From NCBI GenBank assembly GCA_905479545.1, contig CAJQNE010000102.1, positions 1 to 7,322 on the forward strand: a stretch of 7,322 bases of DNA, in the 5' to 3' direction. This document shows positions 1-5,986 of the stretch, in pieces. A model generated the notes under the pieces. That model ran no database searches. It saw nothing but the letters and a program-made list of their open reading frames with translations, and was not told the origin of the DNA. How positions within the stretch are numbered: the first letter of the stretch is position 1; each line of letters begins with the position of its first letter. Source of the DNA: an uncultured Gammaproteobacteria bacterium (lineage in GTDB: Bacteria > Pseudomonadota > Gammaproteobacteria > CAJQNE01). The position numbers and the translations under genes were made by a program.

Positions 1-28
1 CAGACAAAGAATAAACCTGCATTTTTGT

Positions 29-101
29 AAAAACCGTTCATCCTGAGCTTGTCGAAGGACGGCTAGCAAACCCTTCGACAGGCTCAGGGCGAACGGATTT
101 T
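29..101. repeat. Dispersed-type inverted repeat, possible terminator
   Basis: The arms are 34-58 and 72-96, 25 bases each, around a 13-base loop. I count 22 Watson-Crick pairs, two G-U pairs (41/89 and 49/81) and one mismatch (40/90). The stem is flanked by AAAA at 29-32 and TTTT at 98-101, which also pair. The core CCTGAGC-TGTCGAAGG is a motif I recognise as a widespread intergenic repeat in proteobacterial genomes. With the flanking A and T tracts it could terminate transcription in either direction, for instance of a gene ending in the first 30 bases. The terminator role is inference; the inverted repeat is read directly. Confidence 0.8.
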
Positions 102-136
102 TGGAATCTCCTAATACCCCTTACACCCTAGCCATC

Positions 137-892
137 GTGAATCTATCCAACCAAGAACTCCTCCGCTACAGCCGACACACCATGCTGCCACAGTTCGGCA
201 TCAAGGCTCAGGAGAAGCTTAAAAACGCTCGCGTGCTGGTACTGGGTGCCGGCGGCCTTGGCTCGCCAGCGGCTCTATTTTTAGCCAGCGCCGGTGTCGG
301 CACTATCGTGCTCGCTGATGGCGACACGGTGGAGCTGAGCAATTTGCAGCGGCAAGTGCTGCACGGCGAGTCAGACATAAGTCGCGCCAAGGTCGATTCA
401 GCGGCGGATTCCTTGCGGGCCATTAATAGCGATATTCAGGTCGAAACGATTAATGCCCGACTGGACGGCGAGGCGCTCTCAACCGCAGCCGCTAGCGCTG
501 ATGTCGTAGTGGACTGCAGCGACAACTTCGCCACCCGCTTCGCCGTTAACGCCGCTTGCGTAGCCAGTCGCACACCACTGGTTTCAGCCGCCGCCATTCG
601 TGGCGAAGGGCAAATTACCGTATTCGATAGCCGCGACGCTGCCAGCCCTTGTTACCGCTGCCTATACGCCGAGGCTGAAGCCGGCCAGGAAAACTGCTCA
701 ACCCAAGGCGTTCTCGCACCGCTGGTAGGTGTAATGGGCAGCTTGCAGGCGCTGGAAGCGGTAAAAATACTCAGCGGCAATGCGGCGGCAGTCGGCCGTC
801 TGCTATTGTTCGACGCTTGGAACACCCAGTGGCGCGAAATCCGGCTCAGCCGTGATCCGGCTTGCCCGGTATGCGCGCCGCCCACCCCCTGA
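137..892 (+). CDS. moeB: MoeB/ThiF-family adenylyltransferase (E1-like sulfur-carrier activating enzyme)
   Basis: Members of this cytoplasmic family adenylate the C-terminal Gly-Gly of a ubiquitin-like sulfur carrier (MoaD in molybdopterin synthesis, ThiS in thiamine synthesis, or a CysO-like carrier). From the GTG at 137 the product is 251 aa, close to E. coli MoeB (249 aa), and its start VNLSNQELLRY lines up with the MoeB N terminus. Visible features are RYSRH (residues 10-14), the nucleotide-binding GAGGLG (37-42), SNLQRQ (68-73), DCSDN with the Mg/ATP aspartate near 129, and two zinc-type CxxC pairs (C172/C175 and C243/C246). C187 matches the cysteine conserved in ThiF-like proteins. A TTG at 101 would add 12 residues but sits in the T tract flanking the inverted repeat and has no ribosome site; GTG 137 also lacks a clear Shine-Dalgarno sequence. 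MoeB is the closest match, but ThiF/HesA-like roles are possible because the next gene encodes a JAMM protein. Confidence 0.85.
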   Translation: MNLSNQELLRYSRHTMLPQFGIKAQEKLKNARVLVLGAGGLGSPAALFLASAGVGTIVLADGDTVELSNLQRQVLHGESDISRAKVDSAADSLRAINSDIQVETINARLDGEALSTAAASADVVVDCSDNFATRFAVNAACVASRTPLVSAAAIRGEGQITVFDSRDAASPCYRCLYAEAEAGQENCSTQGVLAPLVGVMGSLQALEAVKILSGNAAAVGRLLLFDAWNTQWREIRLSRDPACPVCAPPTP

Positions 893-908
893 TTTAGTGA
901 ATTTTAGA

Positions 909-1364
909 ATGTCTTCAGTTAAAAGCAGCACGACCCAACAAAATCCGGTAGAAAAACTGCCCCGCTGGCTCGTGACTGAAATTATGCACGTCGCCCAGTG
1001 TTCGCCGGATAAAGAAGTCTGCGGTTTGCTGGGTGAGAAAGGCGGCGCGGCCGTAAGCCACTACAAAATAGAAAACGTCGCCGACACACCGGAAAATCGT
1101 TTTAAGCTGAGCGACGAAGAGCAAATTGCCGCCAGCAAAAAAATGCGTGAACGCAACGAAAGCTTGTTCGCCATTTACCACAGCCACCCTACCGCTCCGG
1201 CTACGCCGAGCGACCGCGATTACAGCGAAGTGGGCAACGAGGACGCGCTGTATTTAATCGTTAGCCTGAACACCAAAGGTGTGCTGGAAGTGGCTGGCTG
1301 GCGGGTCAACGGCAAAGGCTTTGATGAGGTTGAACTGGAAATGGTCGAGACGCCACGCCCATAA
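909..1364 (+). CDS. JAMM/JAB (M67-family) metalloprotease-like protein
   Basis: This 151-aa protein carries a complete JAMM zinc-hydrolase signature: E36 in KEVCGLLGE, H91-S-H93-P, seven residues after H93 to S101, then D104 (SDRD). These are the catalytic Glu, the two zinc His, the Ser and the zinc Asp of the family. Bacterial JAMM proteins such as mycobacterial Mec+ cleave adducts or extensions from the C terminus of small ubiquitin-like sulfur carriers; the substrate here is inferred. It begins 16 bases after the MoeB-like gene and is very likely co-transcribed with it, which supports joint work on a sulfur carrier. The ATG at 909 is preferred: the open frame extends back to 780, but that extra part overlaps the MoeB coding region in another frame and looks like antisense to no domain. 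No strong ribosome site is visible. There is no signal peptide, so it is probably cytoplasmic. Confidence 0.85.
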   Translation: MSSVKSSTTQQNPVEKLPRWLVTEIMHVAQCSPDKEVCGLLGEKGGAAVSHYKIENVADTPENRFKLSDEEQIAASKKMRERNESLFAIYHSHPTAPATPSDRDYSEVGNEDALYLIVSLNTKGVLEVAGWRVNGKGFDEVELEMVETPRP

Positions 1365-1411
1365 ACGGCGTTATTTAGTGCGCTGATACCCACTGCGACA
1401 GTCGTATTTGC

Positions 1412-2194
1412 TTAGCCGTAGTTCTTCTCATGAGCGCTAAGCGTTTTCTCAACTTTCGCCAACGCTTTTAAGACCCGCTCCGTTAGCCCGTCACCTTGCT
1501 CAGCACAATGAGTGATGGTCGCCGCGTGAGCGGCACAAAGTTGTTCGCAGCCACTCATTCTCGCTGCAAACTCCTTAGCCCACTGCCGAAAATCCGCCGC
1601 TGCCCCGGGCCGCTGCTCCAGCGCCTTCGCTAAAGTTGGATGAAAGCTCAGCAGGTTCTTATTGCTCAGCAACCCCAACGGGCCGGGCAACTCGAGACAC
1701 ATTAGCGTGTCATCGACGTGCAGCGTATTCGACGACTTATGAAAAGCCAACACCGATGAAAAATGCACATTCTCGTTGGCGGAAATAAAATCGACGCCAG
1801 CCGGTACTGAAAACTCAAACTCGCCAGCAAACTGCGCCTGCAACTCTGCTGATTCGCTCAGCTCCGGCTGCCAGGGCAAGTTCGGAAAGCGCTCTACGTG
1901 ACGGGCCGTGCCGTATATCGCGGCATTCGGATACTGTTCGTGCATGCCTTCAACATTCATGGTGTGAAACGGATGCAGATTAATAACTGCCTCAATGTCA
2001 TCACCATTATTGGTTAAGGCATCGACTTCCCGCTTTTGCTTCGCATTCAAAACATAAGCATCCAACACCACAAACTTGCCATTCGGGCGACGTGCTATCG
2101 AGCAATGGGTGCCAATATTCACCACGCCGCCGAGTCTGAATATGCCACGGATATTCCAGAAGTCATCCGCTAATTGCACAAGCTCTTTACTCAT
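1412..2194 (-). CDS. Metallo-beta-lactamase-fold-like protein with degenerate metal motif, function unknown
   Basis: I do not recognise a specific family for this 260-aa protein. Its layout resembles a metallo-beta-lactamase fold: an N-terminal strand-rich part (residues 20-50, with VVNIGTH and FVVLDAY), then INLHPFHTMNVEG (71-83) where the usual HxHxDH motif would be, a second His/Asp region (FHKSSNTLHVDDTL, 151-164, with H152, H159, D161 and D162), and a late His (H223, in CAAHAA). The first motif has only H74 and H77 with two residues between them and lacks the DH, so it may bind one metal, bind metals atypically, or be catalytically dead. DUF4336-like proteins show comparable divergence. 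There is no signal peptide or membrane segment. It lies 40 bases downstream of the TetR gene on the same strand, so it may be co-transcribed and share its regulation. Only a weak GAG precedes the start. The fold call is moderate; that the gene is real is much surer. Confidence 0.75.
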   Translation of the reverse strand: MSKELVQLADDFWNIRGIFRLGGVVNIGTHCSIARRPNGKFVVLDAYVLNAKQKREVDALTNNGDDIEAVINLHPFHTMNVEGMHEQYPNAAIYGTARHVERFPNLPWQPELSESAELQAQFAGEFEFSVPAGVDFISANENVHFSSVLAFHKSSNTLHVDDTLMCLELPGPLGLLSNKNLLSFHPTLAKALEQRPGAAADFRQWAKEFAARMSGCEQLCAAHAATITHCAEQGDGLTERVLKALAKVEKTLSAHEKNYG

Positions 2195-2234
2195 CGCGAC
2201 ACTCGCTATTTAGATTTTTATGGGTGCGCTTAGG

Positions 2235-2906
2235 CTACCCTACCATGGACGGCGGAGCTGATTTATCGGGCATAAGTTCCGGGTTATAAAGCGACGACCA
2301 CAAAACCTGAGTCATCGATTCCGCCAGCCATTCGAGCTCACTTGCTGGCCGGCCACGAGCATAAAAATAACAGCAACGCTCCAGCATAAACGGCAGTACC
2401 TTTACCACGTCGCCATTGCCAACCGGGTTGTGTTTATTGTCAGCAGTGATGCGGTCATAGCCAACCCGAATCTGGTCGACTAAACGGGTCATCATTTGTC
2501 GGGACAGCTCGGCAACTTCGGCATCATAAGCCGCCGTTTCAATTAGCGCTGCCATCAGCGCACCATGGCGTTCATATACGCTCATAAGATTCAGCACCGT
2601 TTGGCGAATATCGGCCCAAACTGCTTTCTCTGCATAGGGAATCCAACAGCTGGTGGCAACAATCAGTTCATTAGTCATTTGCTGGCTAATACGGCCAACC
2701 AAATCGCCTTTGTCGCGGAAGTACACATAGAAGGTAGAGCGTGAAATTCCCGCCGTGCGGGCAAGCTCATTGACGCTAATTTCAGTAAAGCTCTGCCCTC
2801 CGGCAACTAGTTCGTTGGTGGCGTTAACCAGCGACTGCTCTATGGCCTCGCGGCGTTTGGCGCTTTGCTGAGGGCTGTCTTTTCGGTTTCGTGTTACTGA
2901 TGGCAT
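2235..2906 (-). CDS. atuR: TetR-family transcriptional repressor, probable AtuR
   Basis: This 223-aa protein has a typical TetR N-terminal DNA-binding domain. The helix-turn-helix spans about residues 43-70 (ISVNELARTAGISRSTFYVY followed by FRDKGDLV), preceded by a basic N terminus and the helix REAIEQSLVNATNEL. The remaining roughly 150 residues form the helical ligand-binding and dimerisation domain, which varies between members. It is divergent from atuA across a 240-base gap, the arrangement of atuR and atuA in Pseudomonas, where AtuR represses the cluster by binding two inverted repeats in that gap. A matching pair of palindromes is present here (2984-3001 and 3021-3036). The inducer is presumably a pathway acyl-CoA, which cannot be seen from the sequence. 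The ATG at 2906 has no strong ribosome site. TetR identity is secure; the AtuR name rests mainly on context. Confidence 0.88.
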   Translation of the reverse strand: MPSVTRNRKDSPQQSAKRREAIEQSLVNATNELVAGGQSFTEISVNELARTAGISRSTFYVYFRDKGDLVGRISQQMTNELIVATSCWIPYAEKAVWADIRQTVLNLMSVYERHGALMAALIETAAYDAEVAELSRQMMTRLVDQIRVGYDRITADNKHNPVGNGDVVKVLPFMLERCCYFYARGRPASELEWLAESMTQVLWSSLYNPELMPDKSAPPSMVG

Positions 2907-2946
2907 GGCTGCACGCTACGACTAAAAACCGACAAATTCAAGCATT

Positions 2947-2958
2947 ATGTCCGGACAT
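2947..2958. promoter_or_regulatory. Perfect 12-bp palindrome near the atuR promoter side
   Basis: ATGTCCGGACAT is a perfect palindrome 40 bases upstream of the atuR start codon. Read on the - strand, CATAAT (2949-2944) overlaps its edge and resembles a sigma-70 -10 box, although no good -35 box lies at the right distance. The half site ATGTCCG recurs at the atuA start (3147-3153). A binding site for AtuR or another regulator is possible; this is inference. Confidence 0.4.
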
Positions 2959-2983
2959 GCTGTGTTTTTGGTTTATGTTGTAG

Positions 2984-3001
2984 CTGCGACTTTAGTTGCA
3001 G
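2984..3001. promoter_or_regulatory. Candidate AtuR operator 1
   Basis: CTGCGACT-TT-AGTTGCAG is an 18-bp inverted repeat with 8-base arms and one mismatched position. Its 16-base core TGCGACTTTAGTTGCA matches the palindrome at 3021-3036 at 13 of 16 positions, and the two centres are 36 bases apart. Two related palindromes between divergent atuR and atuA parallel the two inverted repeats reported as AtuR binding sites in Pseudomonas. Confidence 0.6.
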
Positions 3002-3020
3002 GTGGTCAGAATCATCGCGA

Positions 3021-3036
3021 TGCGACTGAAGTCGCA
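3021..3036. promoter_or_regulatory. Candidate AtuR operator 2
   Basis: TGCGACTGAAGTCGCA is a perfect inverted repeat, two 7-base arms around GA, and the better conserved partner of the palindrome at 2984-3001. It lies just upstream of a possible atuA -35 element (3043-3048), a position where a bound TetR dimer could block RNA polymerase. Confidence 0.65.
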
Positions 3037-3042
3037 CGTATA

Positions 3043-3071
3043 TTGAACAATCGAGCCTCTAAGGATATTAG
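3043..3071 (+). promoter_or_regulatory. Possible sigma-70 promoter for the atuABC operon
   Basis: TTGAAC (3043-3048) and TATTAG (3066-3071) are separated by 17 bases and each matches the sigma-70 consensus at four of six positions. The position, directly downstream of the second candidate operator and about 75 bases before the atuA start, suits the atuABC transcript. The match is modest; a weaker alternative (TTGGTT 2968-2973 with TTTAGT 2991-2996) would place the promoter over operator 1. Confidence 0.35.
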
Positions 3072-3137
3072 CCCTGGCTACCGAAAACCAGCTCGCCCCG
3101 GCCAATTGAATCAGCAAGGCAATACGGTTACGATAAA

Positions 3138-3154
3138 TCGGACACCATGTCCGA
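3138..3154. promoter_or_regulatory. Inverted repeat covering the atuA start codon
   Basis: TCGGACA-CCA-TGTCCGA has two perfect 7-base arms around three bases, and the atuA ATG (3147-3149) lies at the loop/right-arm junction. In DNA it could be an operator; in mRNA it could form a 7-bp hairpin that hides the start codon. The right arm shares ATGTCCG with the palindrome at 2947-2958. Confidence 0.45.
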
Positions 3155-4943
3155 CCAATACATTGACTACGTTGAGAGCACTTTGAAACCCATCCGAATT
3201 GGCTGCGCTTCCGCTTTTTGGGGCGATACCAGCACCGCTGCTAAACAACTTGTCGACGGCGGCGAGCTGGATTATCTGGTATTCGACTATCTGGCAGAAG
3301 TGACCATGTCGATCATGGCTGGCCAGCAGATGAAGAAGCCGGAAGCCGGTTATGCCCGCGACTTCATTTCGGTGATCGCGCCGCTGCTGCCACAGATTAA
3401 GGCGCAGGGCATAAAAGTGATTTCTAATGCCGGTGGCGTGAACTTACCGGCGGCACAACAAGCTATGCAGGCGGCAGCGGATGCCGCTGGCATTGACGTA
3501 AAAATTGGCATAGTCGAAGGCGACAACCTTAGCTCCCGACAGAAAGAATTCGCCGACCTAAAAGAAATGTATACCGGCGCTGACATGCCGAGCTGGCTGC
3601 TGAGTTTTAACGCTTACCTCGGCGCGTTCCCGATTGCTCAGGCGTTAGCAAACGAAGCTGACATTGTGATTACCGGCCGCTGTGTTGATAGCGCCGTTAC
3701 GCTGGCACCAATGATTCACGAATTCGGCTGGCGACCGAACGATTACGACAAACTCTCAGCGGGTAGCCTCGCAGGCCACCTGATTGAGTGCGGCGCACAA
3801 TGCACCGGCGGCAACTTCACCGATTGGCGTGAAGTGGCTGACGGCTACGACAATATGGGTTTTCCAATTGTGGTGGCTGAAGCGAACGGCGATTTTGTCG
3901 TAACCAAACCAACCGATACCGGCGGCGCTGTAACACCATTTACGGTTGGGGAGCAGTTGGTGTACGAAATTGGTGACCCCAGCAACTACTTGTTGCCAGA
4001 CGTTACCGCGAACTTCTCGCAAGTATCGCTTAAACAAGTCGGCGACAACAAAGTGAAAGTAACCGGCGCCACCGGCAGCGCGCCGACCGATACTTATAAA
4101 GCCTCCGCCACCTATCCGGCAGGTCATCGTATGCAGGCCATATTGCTATTGGGTGGTGCGGAAGCCAAGCCCAAAGCGGAGGCGGTTGCCGAAGCCGTAC
4201 TCTCAAAAGTCCGCCGCTTATTCACCGAGCAAGGCTTCGCCGATTTTGACGACGTGCAAATCGACGCATTGGGTGCCGAGGCGCTTTGGGGTGAAAACGC
4301 AGCTGCCAACGAAACCCGTGAAGTGGTGCTGAAGCTTTTTGTCCGTCATAGCGACCAGAAAGCCCTCGGCTTTTTTGGTAAAGAAATAGCTCAAGCTGCC
4401 ACCGGCATGGCACCCGGTATCACCGGCTTTTTTGGCCGCCCATCAATTTCGCCGGTTATTGAATTATTTTCCTGCTTGGTGCCGAAAAATGCAGTACCGG
4501 TGACGGTAACGGTCGGCGACGAAAGTGAACCAAGCACTGTACACATCGCGGCTAGTTTTACGGGTAATCCGCAACCCGATTCCGATGCAATCGCCAGCGA
4601 CGGTGAACACTCGGTACCGCTGATAAAACTGGCGGTATGTCGCAGTGGTGATAAAGGTGATTCGGCCAATATTGGCGTTATAGCCCGCAAACCAGAGTAC
4701 CTGCCGTATATACGCGCCGCGGTTACCCCGGAAACAGTCGCAGAGCGTTTTAAGCATTTACTCAGCGATGCCGCCGAAGTTCATCGCTTTGAAATGCCCG
4801 GTATTAACGGCCTGAATTTTCTGCTCAGCAATGCCCTTGGTGGCGGTGGAATGGCGTCGTTAAGAGCCGACCCGCAGGGCAAATGTTATGGGCAGATTTT
4901 GCTCGATATGCCGGTGAGCGTGCCGGATGGGCTACTGGGGTGA
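3147..4943 (+). CDS. atuA: AtuA, acyclic terpene utilization protein (DUF1446 family)
   Basis: This 598-aa protein is full length for the AtuA family. The large N-terminal AtuA domain starts at about residue 14 with KPIRIGCASAFWGDTSTAA and contains VFDYLAEVTMSIMAG (45-59), VISNAGGVN (91-99), ITGRCVDSAVTLAP (175-188) and HLIECGAQCTGGNF (211-224). A C-terminal ferredoxin-fold-type domain begins near residue 490 and carries SGDKGDSANIG (500-510) and a glycine-rich SNALGGGGMAS. AtuA is encoded in citronellol/geraniol utilization clusters; its exact biochemical step is not established, so only a role in that pathway can be given. No signal peptide or membrane segment is visible. It is the first gene of the presumed operon. 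The ATG at 3147 lacks a clear ribosome site and lies in an inverted repeat; a TTG at 3183, after GAGAG at 3174-3178, would still keep the conserved domain and is an alternative start. Confidence 0.9.
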   Translation: MSDQYIDYVESTLKPIRIGCASAFWGDTSTAAKQLVDGGELDYLVFDYLAEVTMSIMAGQQMKKPEAGYARDFISVIAPLLPQIKAQGIKVISNAGGVNLPAAQQAMQAAADAAGIDVKIGIVEGDNLSSRQKEFADLKEMYTGADMPSWLLSFNAYLGAFPIAQALANEADIVITGRCVDSAVTLAPMIHEFGWRPNDYDKLSAGSLAGHLIECGAQCTGGNFTDWREVADGYDNMGFPIVVAEANGDFVVTKPTDTGGAVTPFTVGEQLVYEIGDPSNYLLPDVTANFSQVSLKQVGDNKVKVTGATGSAPTDTYKASATYPAGHRMQAILLLGGAEAKPKAEAVAEAVLSKVRRLFTEQGFADFDDVQIDALGAEALWGENAAANETREVVLKLFVRHSDQKALGFFGKEIAQAATGMAPGITGFFGRPSISPVIELFSCLVPKNAVPVTVTVGDESEPSTVHIAASFTGNPQPDSDAIASDGEHSVPLIKLAVCRSGDKGDSANIGVIARKPEYLPYIRAAVTPETVAERFKHLLSDAAEVHRFEMPGINGLNFLLSNALGGGGMASLRADPQGKCYGQILLDMPVSVPDGLLG

Positions 4944-4997
4944 TTTTGGTATGCCAGCAAGCAAAAGCCTCCTCGTCCTCACCCCAGCCTTGTCCCA

Positions 4998-5074
4998 ATG
5001 TAGGTGCGAATTCATTCGCACAAATCATGCGCTCCCGCTGTGTCAACATTGTGCGAATGAATTCGCACCTACAT
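4998..5074. repeat. Perfect 26-bp inverted repeat, REP-like, between atuA and atuB
   Basis: The arms 4998-5023 and 5049-5074 are exact reverse complements, separated by a 25-base loop. The core GGTGCGAATTCATTCGCAC is itself near-palindromic and resembles repetitive extragenic palindromes scattered through Pseudomonas-type genomes. No T tract follows, so it is not a standard intrinsic terminator. In mRNA it would form a very stable hairpin within the presumed operon and could protect the atuA message from 3' decay or lower atuB expression. Confidence 0.85.
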
Positions 5075-5101
5075 GAAATCCGTGAAATCTGTGCAATCTG
5101 T
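5075..5101 (+). repeat. Three-copy 9-bp tandem repeat
   Basis: GAAATCCGT, GAAATCTGT and GCAATCTGT follow one another directly after the inverted repeat. Similar 'aatctgtg' strings are common dispersed intergenic sequence. The repeat can be read as MKSVKSVQS in frame with atuB from an ATG at 5073, but its repetitive nature argues against it being coding. Confidence 0.7.
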
Positions 5102-5114
5102 GGTTAAAAACTTA

Positions 5115-5984
5115 ATGCCCTACAACTCAATCTACAAAGCCGACCTGTTCGCCAACCAAACCATCATCGTCACCGGTGGCGGCTCTGGCATCGGCCGCTG
5201 CACCGCTCACGAACTTGCCGCGCTAGGCGCGCACGTCGTTTTGCTTGGTCGCAGTATCGATAAGCTGGAGGCAGTACAAGCCGAAATCATTGAAGACGGT
5301 GGCGACGCCAGCTGGCATTCGCTGGATTTACGCGAAGAATCAGCGGTGGTCGAAACCATTAAGAAAATTGTCGCCGAACGCGGCCGAATTCATCACCTGG
5401 TAAGCAATGCTGGCGGCCAGTACCCAACCCCATTGGCGAAAATCACTGCCAATGGTTTTGACTCGGTTATTCGCAACAACCTGCACAGCCACTTTTATAT
5501 TTGTCGCGAAACCTTCAACCAAAGTATGCAGCAGCATGGCGGCAGCATTGTCACTATGACGGCCGACCACTGGGGCGGCATGCCGAACATGGCTCACTCC
5601 GGTGCAGCGCGGGCGGGTACGCTAAACCTGACGCAAACGATGGCAGTGGAATGGGCACCTAACGGCGTGCGTGCTAATGCAGTAGCTCCAGGCTGGATAG
5701 CCTCAAGTGGTCTTGATACCTACGAAGACCCTGGCTTTCGCAAGATGATTAAAAACATGCACCGCGAGGTGCCGCTGCAGCGCTTGGCAGAGGAATCTGA
5801 GGTCAGCGCTGCTATTACTTTTTTGTTATCGCCCGGCGCCGCTTTTGTGAGCGGCCAGTGCATTGCTATTGATGGCGCAGCACCGTGCAACACTCGAAAC
5901 TTCCCTCTCAAGCCACACGACAAGTCTCAGTCATTCGACGGATTCCACCGTGCTGTGCGGCCCAAAATTCTGGACGAGGACTGA
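5115..5984 (+). CDS. atuB: AtuB-type short-chain dehydrogenase/reductase
   Basis: This 289-aa Rossmann-fold oxidoreductase has the SDR cofactor motif TGGGSGIG (20-27), D71 and NAGG (98-101). An Arg at residue 46 after the second strand suggests a preference for NADP(H). By position between atuA and atuC it is AtuB, annotated in the pathway as a citronellol/citronellal dehydrogenase. The active site is unusual: where most SDRs have YxxxK, this protein has S162-GAA-R166 (HSGAARAG). The pattern resembles 2,4-dienoyl-CoA reductase-type SDRs (HAG-AKAG) more than classical alcohol dehydrogenases, so a CoA-ester substrate is a fair alternative. The ATG at 5115 is chosen because it gives the usual SDR N terminus; the upstream ATG at 5073 only adds repeat-derived residues. 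It follows atuA by 171 bases and ends two bases before atuC. No strong ribosome site is seen. Confidence 0.87.
   Translation: MPYNSIYKADLFANQTIIVTGGGSGIGRCTAHELAALGAHVVLLGRSIDKLEAVQAEIIEDGGDASWHSLDLREESAVVETIKKIVAERGRIHHLVSNAGGQYPTPLAKITANGFDSVIRNNLHSHFYICRETFNQSMQQHGGSIVTMTADHWGGMPNMAHSGAARAGTLNLTQTMAVEWAPNGVRANAVAPGWIASSGLDTYEDPGFRKMIKNMHREVPLQRLAEESEVSAAITFLLSPGAAFVSGQCIAIDGAAPCNTRNFPLKPHDKSQSFDGFHRAVRPKILDED
5976..5980 (+). promoter_or_regulatory. Ribosome binding site of atuC
   Basis: GAGGA lies six bases before the ATG at 5987, inside the last codons of atuB. It is the clearest Shine-Dalgarno sequence in the window and fixes the atuC start; the close spacing suggests translational coupling with atuB. 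Confidence 0.7.
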
Positions 5985-5986
5985 CC

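Noticed and set aside
1..30. C-terminus of an upstream gene
   Set aside because: Stops occur at 12-14 (frame 3) and 28-30 (frame 1), so a gene could end here, but under ten codons are visible and no choice can be supported.
780..908. 43-residue N-terminal extension of the JAMM gene
   Set aside because: It overlaps the moeB-like gene out of frame and is Arg/Pro-rich shadow sequence; the JAMM domain is complete from the ATG at 909.
1355..1371. Small hairpin ACGCC/GGCGT at the end of the JAMM gene as a terminator
   Set aside because: Only a 5-bp stem with a 7-base loop and no real T tract; too weak to call, though convergent transcription needs termination near here.
2947..3186. Open frame of 79 codons in the atuR-atuA gap
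   Set aside because: It runs through the palindromes, overlaps the atuA start in another frame, has no ribosome site and its composition resembles no protein family; it is regulatory DNA.
3756..4127. 123-codon antisense open frame inside atuA
   Set aside because: Lies fully within the conserved AtuA domain on the opposite strand, with no start signals or recognisable motifs.
4883..5107. Open frame of 74 codons across the atuA end and the repeat
   Set aside because: Made of atuA sequence in another frame and the palindromic repeat; no independent coding evidence.
5073..5114. 14-residue extension of AtuB from the ATG at 5073
   Set aside because: The residues come from the end of the inverted repeat and the 9-bp tandem repeat; SDR homology begins after the ATG at 5115.
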